Positions 45,594 through 54,799 of a DNA stretch of 64,000 nt are shown here, piece by piece. This stretch comes from Paenibacillus terrigena DSM 21567. GTDB taxonomy: Bacteria; Bacillota; Bacilli; Paenibacillales; Paenibacillaceae. The notes below the pieces were generated by a model, which saw only the letters and a list, made by a program, of their open reading frames with translations, was not told the origin of the DNA and ran no database searches. Both the position numbers and the translations under genes were made by a program. Numbering within the stretch: position 1 is the stretch's first letter; each line of letters begins with the position of its first letter. The stretch spans positions 682,001 to 746,000 of the forward strand of contig NZ_KB895414.1 of NCBI RefSeq assembly GCF_000374845.1, given 5' to 3'.

Positions 45594-47197
45594 GTTAAAC
45601 GAAACACATATTCAGACTGTGCAATCATGAATCGATCCCCATCCTTCAGCGGATAAGGCGTATACGGCACCATAGCTTCCTCGAGGAGCCGGGTGCCGTT
45701 TTTGGATCCGAGATCTTTTAACTGATACCCTTCCTCTGTACGAATAATCTCGGCATGGGAGCGTGATACCCCTGCCGATGTATCGAGATAATGGGCAACA
45801 TCCCCGCTCCGTCCAATAATAAAGTGAGTCTGGTTCACAGCAATACGTTCCTTCTCACCGCCACCTGGAATACTCCGCTCTAAGACGGGATGTTGCGGTG
45901 CGACAGATGCGACCAACACTTCAGTCTGTCCGCCATTCAGCATCACGGTTGCTTCTTGATGGATACCCCGGTTCACTGGTGGAGTGACAGTACTAATTGA
46001 ATGGAATCGATGATCCTCTGGCTGCCAACCCATGAGCGACCTCGCTTCCTGTTCTGCAGTTCGCAGTCCGCTAGTCAATCGATCCGCCGTAAATGCAGGT
46101 GCTTGAAATAATAGCCCTGACGCATCATGATCTGGCTCTGGCTCATTCCACCTCGGCGACTTCGCATGTAATTCACTGCTGCTTCTCATCCCTGCCTCTA
46201 CTCCGAGAGGAGTCCGACCCTTGAACAGCCACGAAGGCCGATACCCTCTCCAAGCAAGAAAGGCGACGTCCCCAATAAGAACCGTGATCCCAACGGTGAT
46301 ATAGAACATTCCCTGTACAGTTGCATAGGTCGAATAAAGAAACTTCCATAGCATTACGATAATCAAAAGTGCTCCGCCAATGATATAAATTGTATGTTTC
46401 GACGAAGATGGTTGTGTGGCTGTAACTGTCGCTTGCTCTCGTGCTTGATCATCAGAAATGATCGCTTGATTGAAAGTGTCCACACTCGATGTCTGCACAG
46501 TGTTTCCTTTGGGTTGAACCGGTTCTCTAACAGGAACGAACTCATCCCGTGGAAGAGCGGGGGTCCGTTGAGCATGCAATTTATGCTCTTGTCTAGACCT
46601 CGGTAAATCTGTTCCTCCATCCTCATTAGCCAGCAGCTTCAACAGAAGCGTCTTTAATCCTTGGAGACTAAAGTGATCTTCATGACAATAATGAATCAGC
46701 TGTTGAATCCCCTTTCCGGTTAATTCAGTCACTGAGGCCATGAACAAAGTCAACATACTGCCTAATCGATGCTGTAACGAATCTGTCTGGACCGCACCCT
46801 GCGTTGGAACATAACACAACCATAACGAGCCCATATCCAACGATCCTTCGACGAACATATAATCGGCATGAAGGATGTATTGTTCCGGACGCAGCATATA
46901 TCTCCGACTATCGTCTAGTATCGTTACGAGCTGCATGAGAATCGTATAGTACGTCGTAAGTGACAGCTTCTCGCTGCGAAGACATTGCGACAGCATTCTT
47001 TTGCCTGAGATGTTGTATCGCAATTGGATCTGAAGATCCAGCTCATGCATGTTCAGCGGAACGAATTGCGGAATCGTCGATGACTGGATCATTTTCACTT
47101 CGAGTCTCGCCATATCATTGGCCTTTAGCCCCACCGTTTTGTCTAGGATCATCCAGGTCGAGCCATCTTGAATAAATCGAACTCCAAAGTCTAACAT
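45590..47197 (-). CDS. DUF6382 and FHA domain membrane protein of the tad locus
   Basis: 535 residues. The N-terminal ~190 residues match DUF6382, found in Paenibacillaceae. Two membrane helices (about 272-320) follow a charged linker. The C-terminal FHA domain (about 455-535) has FIIGRSG, GVSRSHAEI and DLGSKNGTRL, which bind phosphothreonine peptides. Such proteins often end Bacillota tad operons, and a regulatory role through Ser/Thr phosphorylation is an inference. It follows the prepilin peptidase by 18 bases. Confidence 0.85.
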   Translation of the reverse strand: MLDFGVRFIQDGSTWMILDKTVGLKANDMARLEVKMIQSSTIPQFVPLNMHELDLQIQLRYNISGKRMLSQCLRSEKLSLTTYYTILMQLVTILDDSRRYMLRPEQYILHADYMFVEGSLDMGSLWLCYVPTQGAVQTDSLQHRLGSMLTLFMASVTELTGKGIQQLIHYCHEDHFSLQGLKTLLLKLLANEDGGTDLPRSRQEHKLHAQRTPALPRDEFVPVREPVQPKGNTVQTSSVDTFNQAIISDDQAREQATVTATQPSSSKHTIYIIGGALLIIVMLWKFLYSTYATVQGMFYITVGITVLIGDVAFLAWRGYRPSWLFKGRTPLGVEAGMRSSSELHAKSPRWNEPEPDHDASGLLFQAPAFTADRLTSGLRTAEQEARSLMGWQPEDHRFHSISTVTPPVNRGIHQEATVMLNGGQTEVLVASVAPQHPVLERSIPGGGEKERIAVNQTHFIIGRSGDVAHYLDTSAGVSRSHAEIIRTEEGYQLKDLGSKNGTRLLEEAMVPYTPYPLKDGDRFMIAQSEYVFRLT

Positions 47198-47215
47198 CCT
47201 ATTCCTCCTCTCACG

Positions 47216-47665
47216 TTAAGGCATGTATAGAAATGCGGTAACTGCACCCGGCAGCACAGCATACATAAATGGAAATTTCAACATCTTCCCCTCTCCAAAA
47301 GATATCCACGTTCTCCGCCGAATCAGCATGATGACCACAGCAATAGCTCCTGCATATAAGACGGAATACATCAAGGATTGCATCGTATATTGCAGGCCTG
47401 TTACCGCTCCGAGTGCTGCGAATAACTTCACATCCCCGGCTCCAACCGCTTTGAACAGATATAGTACGAATAGGATTGCAAATCCCGCTCCAGCACCATA
47501 GATTGCATATAAGAATCCAGCCCATCCTTCCGTCACGGCATGAAGCCCCAGTCCAAGAATGGCAATCGGCACTGTCAATCGATTCGGGATTTTCGAACGC
47601 GTCACATCCGTATAAAAAGCAATACCTAAATAAATGGCGCATAATACCGCTACAATAATCGTCAA
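47216..47665 (-). CDS. Type IV prepilin peptidase, TadV/CpaA type
   Basis: 149 residues, the short aspartic peptidase without the N-methylase domain. The two catalytic aspartates are in FYTDVTRSKIPNRL and GAGDVKLFAALGA. About five membrane helices. It should process the Flp-like pilin and the TadE-like pseudopilins encoded in the same operon. Its ATG overlaps the previous stop (ATGA). Confidence 0.92.
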   Translation of the reverse strand: MTIIVAVLCAIYLGIAFYTDVTRSKIPNRLTVPIAILGLGLHAVTEGWAGFLYAIYGAGAGFAILFVLYLFKAVGAGDVKLFAALGAVTGLQYTMQSLMYSVLYAGAIAVVIMLIRRRTWISFGEGKMLKFPFMYAVLPGAVTAFLYMP

Positions 47666-48606
47666 CCCTTACCCTCCTTCATCGATTCTTGAACTTGAAC
47701 CTGCATTTCCGTCTTCTGACCATCGACTGTCTCAACGACAATCTGGACCGTACTTCCCTTGGTCGTATTACCTGATACACGCCATGTCCACTCTACGTTG
47801 CCTTCTGCATCTGCCGTCTTCTCACCCAAATATTTCGCCGTACTCTTACCGCTCTTATAGTAAACGACCACTTGAACCGTCTGATTCGGCTGTACCTTCA
47901 CTTTGACTGTAGCATTGGATCCAGGCTTCATCGGATTCGGTTCCATCCCGACGATTTGCGGTTGACCCGTTGTCCCTTCCGAACCCGTTCCCGTGCCTGC
48001 ACCCGAGGTATCACCAATCCATGCCCGTTCTGCCGCTCTCGCCTGTATGACCAGCTCCTTGTCCAGGAACGGGACTCGCATCGGCATCGTATACGAAAGC
48101 TCTAGAGCAACGAAAGTTGGGGTTTTCTTCTTCAAATTCGGGAACGAAAATCGTGTCACATGAATTCGTTCCTCACGCAGCATGGCATCCTGAAGATAAG
48201 GTTTAAGCAGCGGCTTCACGAGTGTATCCCCAGCGGCTTGATAGAGCGCATCTTCGGTGCGACGATATAGCTCTGTATTCTTCACCCAATCCCCAATTGG
48301 AGGTGGCAGAATCCGGTTATACGTCTGTGCTACCTCTTCCATCGTCAGCATTCCCCCGCCACCTGTCTCGGCCCCCTGTGCCGCTGTAGCTCGGTCCATG
48401 ACAATAGAAACAGGATACAGATGAGTCGCCAGCTGTTTGACCGTATTCGAGACGGTTAATTGCAGCACAATTGACGTATATACCATCTGGATCATATAGA
48501 TTAGAAAAATAACAAAAAACAAAAAGATAGGCAGAACCATGGCAGCCTCAACCGTCATGCTCCCATGCTCTTGGCGCCGCATCTTCTTATGGAGTTGCTG
48601 TAACAT
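47662..48606 (-). CDS. TadE-like pseudopilin with C-terminal beta domain
   Basis: 314 residues from MLQQLHKKMRR, with AAGGAGG six bases before. The class III-type segment GSMTVEAAMVLPIFLFFVI gives an N-terminal helix. The end (about 220-305) is a beta-rich, Ig-like stretch starting GMEPNPMKPGSNATVKVKV. It probably forms a minor part of the pilus or its envelope assembly. A MITE-like element separates it from the upstream DUF5702 gene, which could disturb co-transcription. Confidence 0.85.
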   Translation of the reverse strand: MLQQLHKKMRRQEHGSMTVEAAMVLPIFLFFVIFLIYMIQMVYTSIVLQLTVSNTVKQLATHLYPVSIVMDRATAAQGAETGGGGMLTMEEVAQTYNRILPPPIGDWVKNTELYRRTEDALYQAAGDTLVKPLLKPYLQDAMLREERIHVTRFSFPNLKKKTPTFVALELSYTMPMRVPFLDKELVIQARAAERAWIGDTSGAGTGTGSEGTTGQPQIVGMEPNPMKPGSNATVKVKVQPNQTVQVVVYYKSGKSTAKYLGEKTADAEGNVEWTWRVSGNTTKGSTVQIVVETVDGQKTEMQVQVQESMKEGKG

Positions 48607-48641
48607 GATTCGCCTCCTTGGGAGCAAATGTTGAGTTAAAA

Positions 48642-48921
48642 AGTTCAAAATTTGACTTATTAGCACCTGAAAGTTTTCTTAGAAAGCTCACTTCGTAAGT
48701 GAGTTCTAAGTTTGCTTGAAACCTATGCTGTGCTTCCGATGCGAGTTTTTCTACGAAAAACTTTTAGGAGGAGCGGAGTTTAGGAGAAACCTAAATGAGC
48801 ACCTGAAATGTTTCCGGAGGAAACATACTTCGTAAGCATATGCTGTTCGAGGTTGAATGCAAGATTCGATACCGAATTCACTTCTTGAAAATCTTCGTGA
48901 TCATGAGTCGAATTTTGAACT
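48642..48921. mobile_element. MITE-like element, copy 2 (280 bp)
   Basis: Ends AGTTCAAAATTTGACT (48,642-48,657) and AGTCGAATTTTGAACT (48,906-48,921) are inverted repeats with one mismatch. Between them lie nested palindromes, including TTTAGGAGAAACCTAAA and GTTTCCGGAGGAAAC. Read on the minus strand it aligns closely with 18,177-18,460, for example over CATTTCAGGT, CTCATTTAGGTTT and TCCTCCTAAAAGTTTTTCG. It occupies the only large gap inside the tad operon. Confidence 0.8.
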
Positions 48922-48926
48922 ACCTA

Positions 48927-51215
48927 TTAGTAGGTAAAGGCTGCTTTTTTGGTTACAAAGTAGCGACTCCCCTCCACTTCCCCTTGGGAGATAAACTGTG
49001 TTAATCGCAACGTTTTCATGACTCCGGGTAGGAACCACAGCCGTATGGACGCCCTTACATCCCCTTCGATTGTCGTCACTCTCTCGTTCGGATTGATTTT
49101 CGTATTGAATTGAATGACGGCCAGCATACGGGACATCATTGCTTCGTTCCGGCTGTGCAGCATGAGGAACATCCGGAGATAGTCTTTATATGTCAGACGG
49201 ACAGGTACATATTTGGACATTTCGATATCCCCGTGATTCACCAATTCGAGCATATCCTGAATCGCATGTTCGACCCCATAGAGAATTGCTGCTGCTAGAA
49301 TCAGAAGCGGATTACCCATCCGGCTGCATTCCACAAGTCCTTCCATTGTTCGAATCGCAAGTCGCACACTGAAAATTTCACCATAGGAAGCCGCTAGATT
49401 ACTACCTGGGTGATGAAATCCATAGAGGATATATTCCAGCTCTTGGCTCGGCACTTGCAGCGCATCCACCAATTGATCACTCATATTTTTCGAGGTGAAG
49501 AGGTCTTTCAGCTTCTCAGGCTCAAATCTTGTAAACCGATTCACCGCATACTCATTCCGATAGAATTCATCACGCATACCAATCAACATGCCCGCCATTC
49601 CGCCATATAAGTCATCCATCATCGACATGGAATCCTTGCTCGCATCTTCGGGTTGATCATTTAGATTGGATTGACTTGCTTCCTGTTCCGCACGAGCATT
49701 GAAATTCAGGTTATCATCGTAAAATTGCCGTAACTGATTGAATTGCTCTTGCCCCTTCTGTGCTCCTGCTCCTACTTCTTTCAGCTTCTTCAGAAGACCA
49801 ACTACTTCACCCAGCTTCGCCTTGGACTTCGCTTCCGCCTTCTTCCGCTCGGCATCCGAACTGCGGTAGGCCTGAATAGCTGCCTCCCTTGCTTGCAGGA
49901 CATTAACACCACCATGCCTCACATAGGCATTCAAATAGTCATTAATCGCTTGGCTCAGTCGTATTACTGCTTGCTTCAGTGGATAGGCGCTTCCTGTAGT
50001 ACTTGGCACAGCCGACGATACGATAGAATCAAAATCCTGACTTACTCGTTCAAAACGTTCAAAAGCTTGGATCTGACCTTGAACTTCACGTTCAAATTGC
50101 TGAATGAATTCATCCGGTAGAATCAATTGATCCACCTGATTACGTATGTCTTCGATCGCCGTTGCAGTGTCACCCGGAAGTTCTGAAAGCCCGCCACTCG
50201 GTGTGCGACCATTCTCTACCTGATCGTAAGCCTCTTTGTTCTGCGCTCTTGCTTCGGCAATGGTTCGCTTCATTTGTTCATTAAGTGCCCTGATTTCTGC
50301 AAATTTCGGAAGCACAGCTTGCAGCTTTTCTCGATGCTGCCGCTGTACACGATCCACAAGCTCTTTAAAATCACGCTGGAACGAGCGAACATCTTCCTCA
50401 TACCCTGAAGTCTCATCCGAATACGCCGGCGATTCATCTTCATCTCTCATCGAATCCGCATATTTCATCCGAACATAGTCTTCATATTGCGCGGCAATAT
50501 CGACAGCTCGACTGATTGTTCCTACCATTGTATTTGCAATGCTGTACTGACCATTGCCTCCAACATAGCGGTCATCAAAATTGGTACGGGATATTTGCTC
50601 GCTAGCCCGCTGCTGCGCTTGAAGTACCTCATCCATCAGCTTCTCTCGCTTCTCATATTGCCTCTGGAGCGATACGAGTAAATCTGTCGTGCGTGACGCT
50701 TCCTTCATCTGCTGCGACATCGGCTTCAATCGATTAATGATTTCAAGGGTAAAGTCAATCGGCGCCTTGTATTTCATATCCTCCTGGATCTGATGCTCAA
50801 ATACGGGATAGCGCCCTAACTGATTACTGCCCTCGATACTCTGTGTATCTGGAACAATATCTAATAGTCGAACAGCTGACCCTTTGAGGGATTGTATCCC
50901 GGTTGCCTGTTTCAACGAATCGGCGAGCAATGCATTAGAATCTGTTCCACCTTGCGCGAATAAACCGTATTTTTCTTGTAAAATCGGATCATAACTTGAC
51001 ATCACTGAACGCATACCCGACTTCGCCAGCTGTTCTGTCTGGAATTGAAAAGCTGCGATTCGGGCGTAATCTATAAAAACCGCAATAAACATAAAAATAA
51101 TGGCCACAATCATAATGAGAAATACCGTTACAGCTCCATGCTGCTGATCCTGCAGCTCCCGAAAGGGGAGCAAAATGCTCAAGCGGTTGTTGTTCTTACG
51201 TCGCTGCTTGCGCAT
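48927..51215 (-). CDS. DUF5702 pilus-associated protein (TadG-like)
   Basis: 762 residues from MRKQRRKNNNR, with GGGGGAG just before; upstream in-frame codons lack a site. One N-terminal helix in GAVTVFLIMIVAIIFMFIAVFIDYARI precedes a long extracytoplasmic part. Much of it (about 150-520) is helical and charged, with Gln/Glu/Arg-rich coiled-coil stretches. The end matches DUF5702 with ALQVPSQELEYILYG. In tad operons such proteins occupy the TadG place, thought to anchor or organise the pilus at the surface; this is inference. Confidence 0.82.
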   Translation of the reverse strand: MRKQRRKNNNRLSILLPFRELQDQQHGAVTVFLIMIVAIIFMFIAVFIDYARIAAFQFQTEQLAKSGMRSVMSSYDPILQEKYGLFAQGGTDSNALLADSLKQATGIQSLKGSAVRLLDIVPDTQSIEGSNQLGRYPVFEHQIQEDMKYKAPIDFTLEIINRLKPMSQQMKEASRTTDLLVSLQRQYEKREKLMDEVLQAQQRASEQISRTNFDDRYVGGNGQYSIANTMVGTISRAVDIAAQYEDYVRMKYADSMRDEDESPAYSDETSGYEEDVRSFQRDFKELVDRVQRQHREKLQAVLPKFAEIRALNEQMKRTIAEARAQNKEAYDQVENGRTPSGGLSELPGDTATAIEDIRNQVDQLILPDEFIQQFEREVQGQIQAFERFERVSQDFDSIVSSAVPSTTGSAYPLKQAVIRLSQAINDYLNAYVRHGGVNVLQAREAAIQAYRSSDAERKKAEAKSKAKLGEVVGLLKKLKEVGAGAQKGQEQFNQLRQFYDDNLNFNARAEQEASQSNLNDQPEDASKDSMSMMDDLYGGMAGMLIGMRDEFYRNEYAVNRFTRFEPEKLKDLFTSKNMSDQLVDALQVPSQELEYILYGFHHPGSNLAASYGEIFSVRLAIRTMEGLVECSRMGNPLLILAAAILYGVEHAIQDMLELVNHGDIEMSKYVPVRLTYKDYLRMFLMLHSRNEAMMSRMLAVIQFNTKINPNERVTTIEGDVRASIRLWFLPGVMKTLRLTQFISQGEVEGSRYFVTKKAAFTY

Positions 51216-51250
51216 GTCTCTCCCCCTCATTTCCACAAATGACAAGCAAT

Positions 51251-51958
51251 TTATTTCTTACCTTTACTTCGCTGCTGCTCAAGCACTTCCCGTGCTTGCT
51301 CTTGGGTTACGGGCGATCCGCCTCCACTTCCCGCATTCTTGAACTTCGCACCGTAATAGCGAACCAGCTCAACAGTTCGAATAAATTCAACGGGGTCGAC
51401 AACGGAACTGCTAACCTGCGTCTGCAAAGAGACTTGTCTGCCCATCATCCATTCTAGCGGCTTAAATCGGAGCGGATTCAGAACATCTACCGTCACCGAA
51501 CGTCTCCAGCCTTGGTTCTGATACTGCATCGTCCCTCGGATCGTTGCTGGAACCGCGACAGATGCGCCCGCCATCTTACGCGTAGGCAAACTGCTCACCT
51601 CACTCCCTGAACGATGAAGTTCATAGGAAGTTCCTTGTGCCTGCCCCGTTAACCCAAATAGAACATCCAGGGTCTGATCATCCGTAAGCCGCCAATACAA
51701 GCCATCAAATTGACCATATTGGAAGGCGCCTGTCGCTGCTTCTTTCGAAGAATTGTCCCAGTTATACGCCGTTCGTTCCACGGACACCGATCCAATATAG
51801 ACGAGGACGACTTTCTGATAGGTATAGAGACAGAAGAATAGCAGTCCAATAATGATCATGAATATAAACGGGAACAACATCGACGCCTCGACGGTGAAGC
51901 TGCCATCTTCCTGTCTTAACTTGTTAATTTGCCGTCTAAAGTTACGCATCATATCCAT
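51251..51958 (-). CDS. TadE-like pseudopilin
   Basis: 235 residues. After a short basic start, GSFTVEASMLFPFIFMIII marks the TadE N-terminal helix with the conserved glutamate. A soluble part follows with YNWDNSSKEAATGAF and a Gly-rich tail. It starts on the base next to the pilin stop, so the two are coupled. It should be a minor pilus component processed by the TadV peptidase. Confidence 0.87.
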   Translation of the reverse strand: MDMMRNFRRQINKLRQEDGSFTVEASMLFPFIFMIIIGLLFFCLYTYQKVVLVYIGSVSVERTAYNWDNSSKEAATGAFQYGQFDGLYWRLTDDQTLDVLFGLTGQAQGTSYELHRSGSEVSSLPTRKMAGASVAVPATIRGTMQYQNQGWRRSVTVDVLNPLRFKPLEWMMGRQVSLQTQVSSSVVDPVEFIRTVELVRYYGAKFKNAGSGGGSPVTQEQAREVLEQQRSKGKK

Positions 51959-52147
51959 TTATTTCTGATACAGCTTATCCGTTTCGTCCATCGTTTTCCC
52001 CATCAACGTATCAATCAGTTCCGATATCTTATCTTTAAAAATAAGAACAATGACTACGAGCACAGCAATAATAAAGATGATCTCTACCGTCCCAAGACCT
52101 TCTTCCTCTTTCCAGACCGCCTTTAGCGATTTTCCTACATTCAACAT
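51959..52147 (-). CDS. Flp-like type IVb pilin
   Basis: 62 residues. A charged leader precedes EEEGLGTVEIIFIIAVLVVIV, a class III signal with a glutamate soon after the glycine and one hydrophobic helix. The C-terminal tail is short and charged, as in Flp1-family pilins. It is the likely major subunit of the Tad pilus. It lies between tadC and a tadE-like gene. Confidence 0.85.
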   Translation of the reverse strand: MLNVGKSLKAVWKEEEGLGTVEIIFIIAVLVVIVLIFKDKISELIDTLMGKTMDETDKLYQK

Positions 52148-52183
52148 CCCTCAACACTCCTTATCGTTATTAATCCCTTACAC

Positions 52184-53068
52184 TCATGCACTCATCATCA
52201 TGAAGATCGGGGTACATACCAATACCAGCAACAGAAAAAATACAACAACCATCGGGAACACTAGCTTAGATGAGGCCTCCTCCCCGCGCACGCGGCTTAC
52301 TGCTTTGCGTTTCTCCCATAGGATTCGGGACAAATCGCGCAAGGCAACGACAAATTCACCCCCTCCTCTTCGATAGTTGAGCATAATGGTGGTCGTGAAG
52401 ATCGAGACTTCCTGCAAGGCGCATCGCTTGCTGAACTGTTCAAAGGATTGCTGGAAGGAATACCCCCCGCTCCATTCATGGATCATCTGAATCAATTCTT
52501 TGTATAGCGGATGCGATGTTTGCGACCTCTTGCGATCCACACATAATGTGAGCGCTCGTTGAACCGTCTCCCCCGCATCTACCAGCAAGATCATCTGATT
52601 CAAGAACTCCGGCAATTCCAGCAAAATCTCATGTTCCCTGTTCTTCACACGCTTGTCCAATTCTTTCAATTGAGCCAAGGGCAGCAGAACCGCGAGCATC
52701 AGTCCTACGCCAAACCCAGCTAAGCCACCATCCGTCAGCATGGGGAGCAGACAGGCGAATATAAGCATGAAGAAGGCATAGTTCAGAATCTCCGCCATGA
52801 ACAACGTACTATACAAGGCCGATACCTGACTTCCATACAACACCTGCATAGCGCGTTGAATACGGTAAAATATCGCTGGAATGCGCTCGATCCATCGGAT
52901 CTCTTCCAGTAAATAAAGCATTGGAGATGCAACTTGCAGTAGCTTCATATTCGGAACAGACGCAGGAATTCTTTCTTTGAACCGCCCCCCTGCGCGTAGC
53001 GCGCACACGCCCCAGCTAAGAAACAGCAGCAACGCAATCATTCCCCATCCTAGGGTCGGCATTTCCAT
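52184..53068 (-). CDS. tadC: Tad inner-membrane platform protein TadC
   Basis: 294 residues with helices at the N-terminus, near 95-140 and at the C-terminus. The T2SSF domain shows LLELPEFLNQMILLVDAGETVQRAL and RRGGGEFVVALRDLSRILWEKRK. With TadB it forms the membrane platform on which the ATPase acts. It follows tadB by 30 bases. Confidence 0.9.
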   Translation of the reverse strand: MEMPTLGWGMIALLLFLSWGVCALRAGGRFKERIPASVPNMKLLQVASPMLYLLEEIRWIERIPAIFYRIQRAMQVLYGSQVSALYSTLFMAEILNYAFFMLIFACLLPMLTDGGLAGFGVGLMLAVLLPLAQLKELDKRVKNREHEILLELPEFLNQMILLVDAGETVQRALTLCVDRKRSQTSHPLYKELIQMIHEWSGGYSFQQSFEQFSKRCALQEVSIFTTTIMLNYRRGGGEFVVALRDLSRILWEKRKAVSRVRGEEASSKLVFPMVVVFFLLLVLVCTPIFMMMSA

Positions 53069-53098
53069 TCAACCTCCTTTACCAGGGGAAATATCATG

Positions 53099-53989
53099 TC
53101 ATACACGTATATCCATAATCTTCAGAATCCAAGCACTACAAGCCACTAATCCCACCAGAACAAAAGTTGATACAACGAATCCAAACCCTTGATACATCGG
53201 TTGCATGAACTCGGGAGCGCTCATATTCAAGAAAGCGAGGAACCCCACCGGAGCCAGCATAATAATCTTGGATTCGAATTTCTTCTGGGCTACCATCACC
53301 GCAATCTCTTGTTTCACGTCCATCTTCTCCCCAATCAAATTCGACGTTCGGCGCACAACCTCAACGAGATCGCCACCTGTACGTTTGCAAGCAGAGAACA
53401 CTTCGGCAAAATTCGTAATATCTTCAATGCCCGCCCGCTGGCTTAAATCAAGTAAAGCCTGCTCAATCGGCTCCCCATTCTCCAAGCGTGAACGGATAAT
53501 GCGGAATTCCCGGATCAAATCGGTATTCGCATCGGGATACAAAAGCTGTAAGTCTTGAATCACCTCATGAAAGCTATTCTCGACGGATCTTCCTGCAGCA
53601 AGAGATGATGAAATCGAGTACAAAGCCTGCTTAAATTGCAGACTAAGCTCGGTTCTACGCCTTAGTAACAAGGCTTCACGCCGGAATTTGGGATATAGCG
53701 CACCTGCGCCAAAGCACAGGATTGCAGCTACGAGATTGTGATAGAACAAGTAACCTACGATACCGAAGATCAATCCTGCCGCAACAAACGCCGTCAGCCA
53801 TTGTATCCGAGACAGCTTGTACGCCGTGTAGATCGTTAATCCTTCAGGCATTTGCCTATCAATCTGCACGGAGGGCACTTCCGGATCAACACCGGCAACC
53901 TTCAACCGTCGTCTTCGCATCCGCTCCTGTACAACGAAAAACCCGCCTGTCGCTATCGCAGCTACCAACGCCAAAACAAGTACGTTCAT
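53099..53989 (-). CDS. tadB: Tad inner-membrane platform protein TadB
   Basis: 296 residues. A start helix, two helices near 65-105 and two at the end flank a T2SSF domain with FKQALYSISSSLAAGRSVENSF and FAEVFSACKRTGGDLVEVVRRT. It partners TadC. Its ATG overlaps the tadA stop (ATGA), confirming that tadA was its natural upstream neighbour. Confidence 0.92.
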   Translation of the reverse strand: MNVLVLALVAAIATGGFFVVQERMRRRRLKVAGVDPEVPSVQIDRQMPEGLTIYTAYKLSRIQWLTAFVAAGLIFGIVGYLFYHNLVAAILCFGAGALYPKFRREALLLRRRTELSLQFKQALYSISSSLAAGRSVENSFHEVIQDLQLLYPDANTDLIREFRIIRSRLENGEPIEQALLDLSQRAGIEDITNFAEVFSACKRTGGDLVEVVRRTSNLIGEKMDVKQEIAVMVAQKKFESKIIMLAPVGFLAFLNMSAPEFMQPMYQGFGFVVSTFVLVGLVACSAWILKIMDIRV

Positions 53990-54396
53990 CCATCTCCCCC
54001 TCTACCTTTTAGTTGATCGTCTTCGTTCAGCAGGCCTGCCATCTGAAGCTTGCTCATATCCTGTAATCCATGTCCTGTCGCACGCAGTTCACCTTTTACT
54101 TGACCGGCCTCTTCCCCCTCTTCTTGGAATCGGAATAATGGTCGTAGTACCACCTCCCCCTCCTCAAGTCCTATCACTTCGCTAATTTCAATCACATGTC
54201 TGGATCGATCACGAAGACGAGAAAGGTGGACAATAATATCGATCGCAGAACAAATCTGCTGACGGACTACCTCTATTGGTAGCGGCGCACCACTAAGCAC
54301 CATCGTCTCCAAGCGGCTAATCATATCCTGTGGGCCATTGCTGTGCCCGGTGGATAGGGAGCCATCGTGGCCAGTATTCATCGCCTGTAGCATATC
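53986..54396 (-). pseudogene. tadA: C-terminal fragment of pilus assembly ATPase TadA/CpaF
   Basis: Only about 137 codons remain of a protein usually over 400 residues long. The fragment begins within D-M-L-Q-A-M-N-T-G-H-D-G, followed by STGHSNGPQDMISRLETMV and the C-terminal RDRSRHVIEISEV region. The nucleotide-binding N-terminal part, including Walker A, is absent. Homology holds back to the GAT codon at 54,394-54,396; a few codons further upstream the frame hits a stop in AT-rich DNA. The ATG inside the fragment is not a start. A functional Tad system would need an intact copy elsewhere or excision of the DNA at the junction. Confidence 0.88.
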
Positions 54397-54500
54397 TATA
54401 AATAGGTATTAAAAATATCGTTGTTTTAGAATCAATTCATCGCCGCCATACATCAGTAGGTTTGTAGATTACATATAAAAAACACATGGAGGTGCAATTC

Positions 54501-54554
54501 ATGACCTTATCTACAGAAATAATTTACTTTTTAAAAACAGCAAGAAAACAATAG
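54501..54554 (+). CDS. Possible 17-residue peptide
   Basis: ATG at 54,501 follows GGAGG by eight bases and reads MTLSTEIIYFLKTARKQ before a stop. It is short and amphipathic with a basic end. It could be a small peptide, a leader, or a degraded gene start. No homologue is recognised. Confidence 0.25.
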   Translation: MTLSTEIIYFLKTARKQ

Positions 54555-54562
54555 TAAAGTAT

Positions 54563-54748
54563 TTGAATCTTAAACCTGAGATATCTTATGGTTTCGGGGC
54601 CTTACGAAGTAGAAGGATTGACTTAAAGGGTTATATTAATCAGCACTTTACTTGTGCGTATAATCATACTAGGGATATTTCATACAGGGATAACGAGAGT
54701 TATGATTGGGCTTATCCGCCTTATCCACTCGGCACTGGGTGGGGGTAA
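54563..54748 (+). CDS. Short unrecognised frame with aromatic C-terminus
   Basis: An open frame, entered without a clear start (TTG at 54,563 is the nearest codon; the frame is open further left), ends YDWAYPPYPLGTGWG. The tail is rich in Tyr, Trp, Pro and Gly. It might be the remnant of a larger gene lost at the junction or a small secreted peptide. A terminator follows directly, which suggests it is or was transcribed. No family is recognised. Confidence 0.25.
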   Translation: MNLKPEISYGFGALRSRRIDLKGYINQHFTCAYNHTRDISYRDNESYDWAYPPYPLGTGWG

Positions 54749-54753
54749 AAGAA

Positions 54754-54799
54754 AAGAACCAAGAAGACAAAATCTTCTAGGTTCTTAATTGTTTTTTTT
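54754..54799. terminator. Intrinsic terminator between convergent frames
   Basis: AAGAACC-A-AGAAGA and TCTTCT-A-GGTTCTT form a stem followed by AATTG and eight or more T's on the plus strand. It also closes the minus-strand immunity gene. Confidence 0.8.

Larger units (their letters stand above)
54397..54797. other. Junction region between tadA remnant and AT-rich island
   Basis: The tadA homology stops at 54,396 and base composition drops sharply to AT-rich DNA. The stretch holds one tiny plus-strand frame with a good ribosome site (54,501-54,554), another short open frame to 54,748 and a terminator. If an integrative element ends here, the left attachment site should be within a few tens of bases of 54,397. 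No obvious direct repeat could be assigned because the other end is outside the window. Confidence 0.6.

Noticed and set aside
47211-47642. Alternative 143-residue frame over the prepilin peptidase
   Set aside because: It is a shifted frame of the peptidase gene, which shows both catalytic aspartates and ATGA coupling.
53986-54393. 135-residue tadA frame as a complete gene
   Set aside because: Its first ATG is an internal methionine of the conserved TadA C-terminus, with no ribosome site, and the ATPase core is missing.
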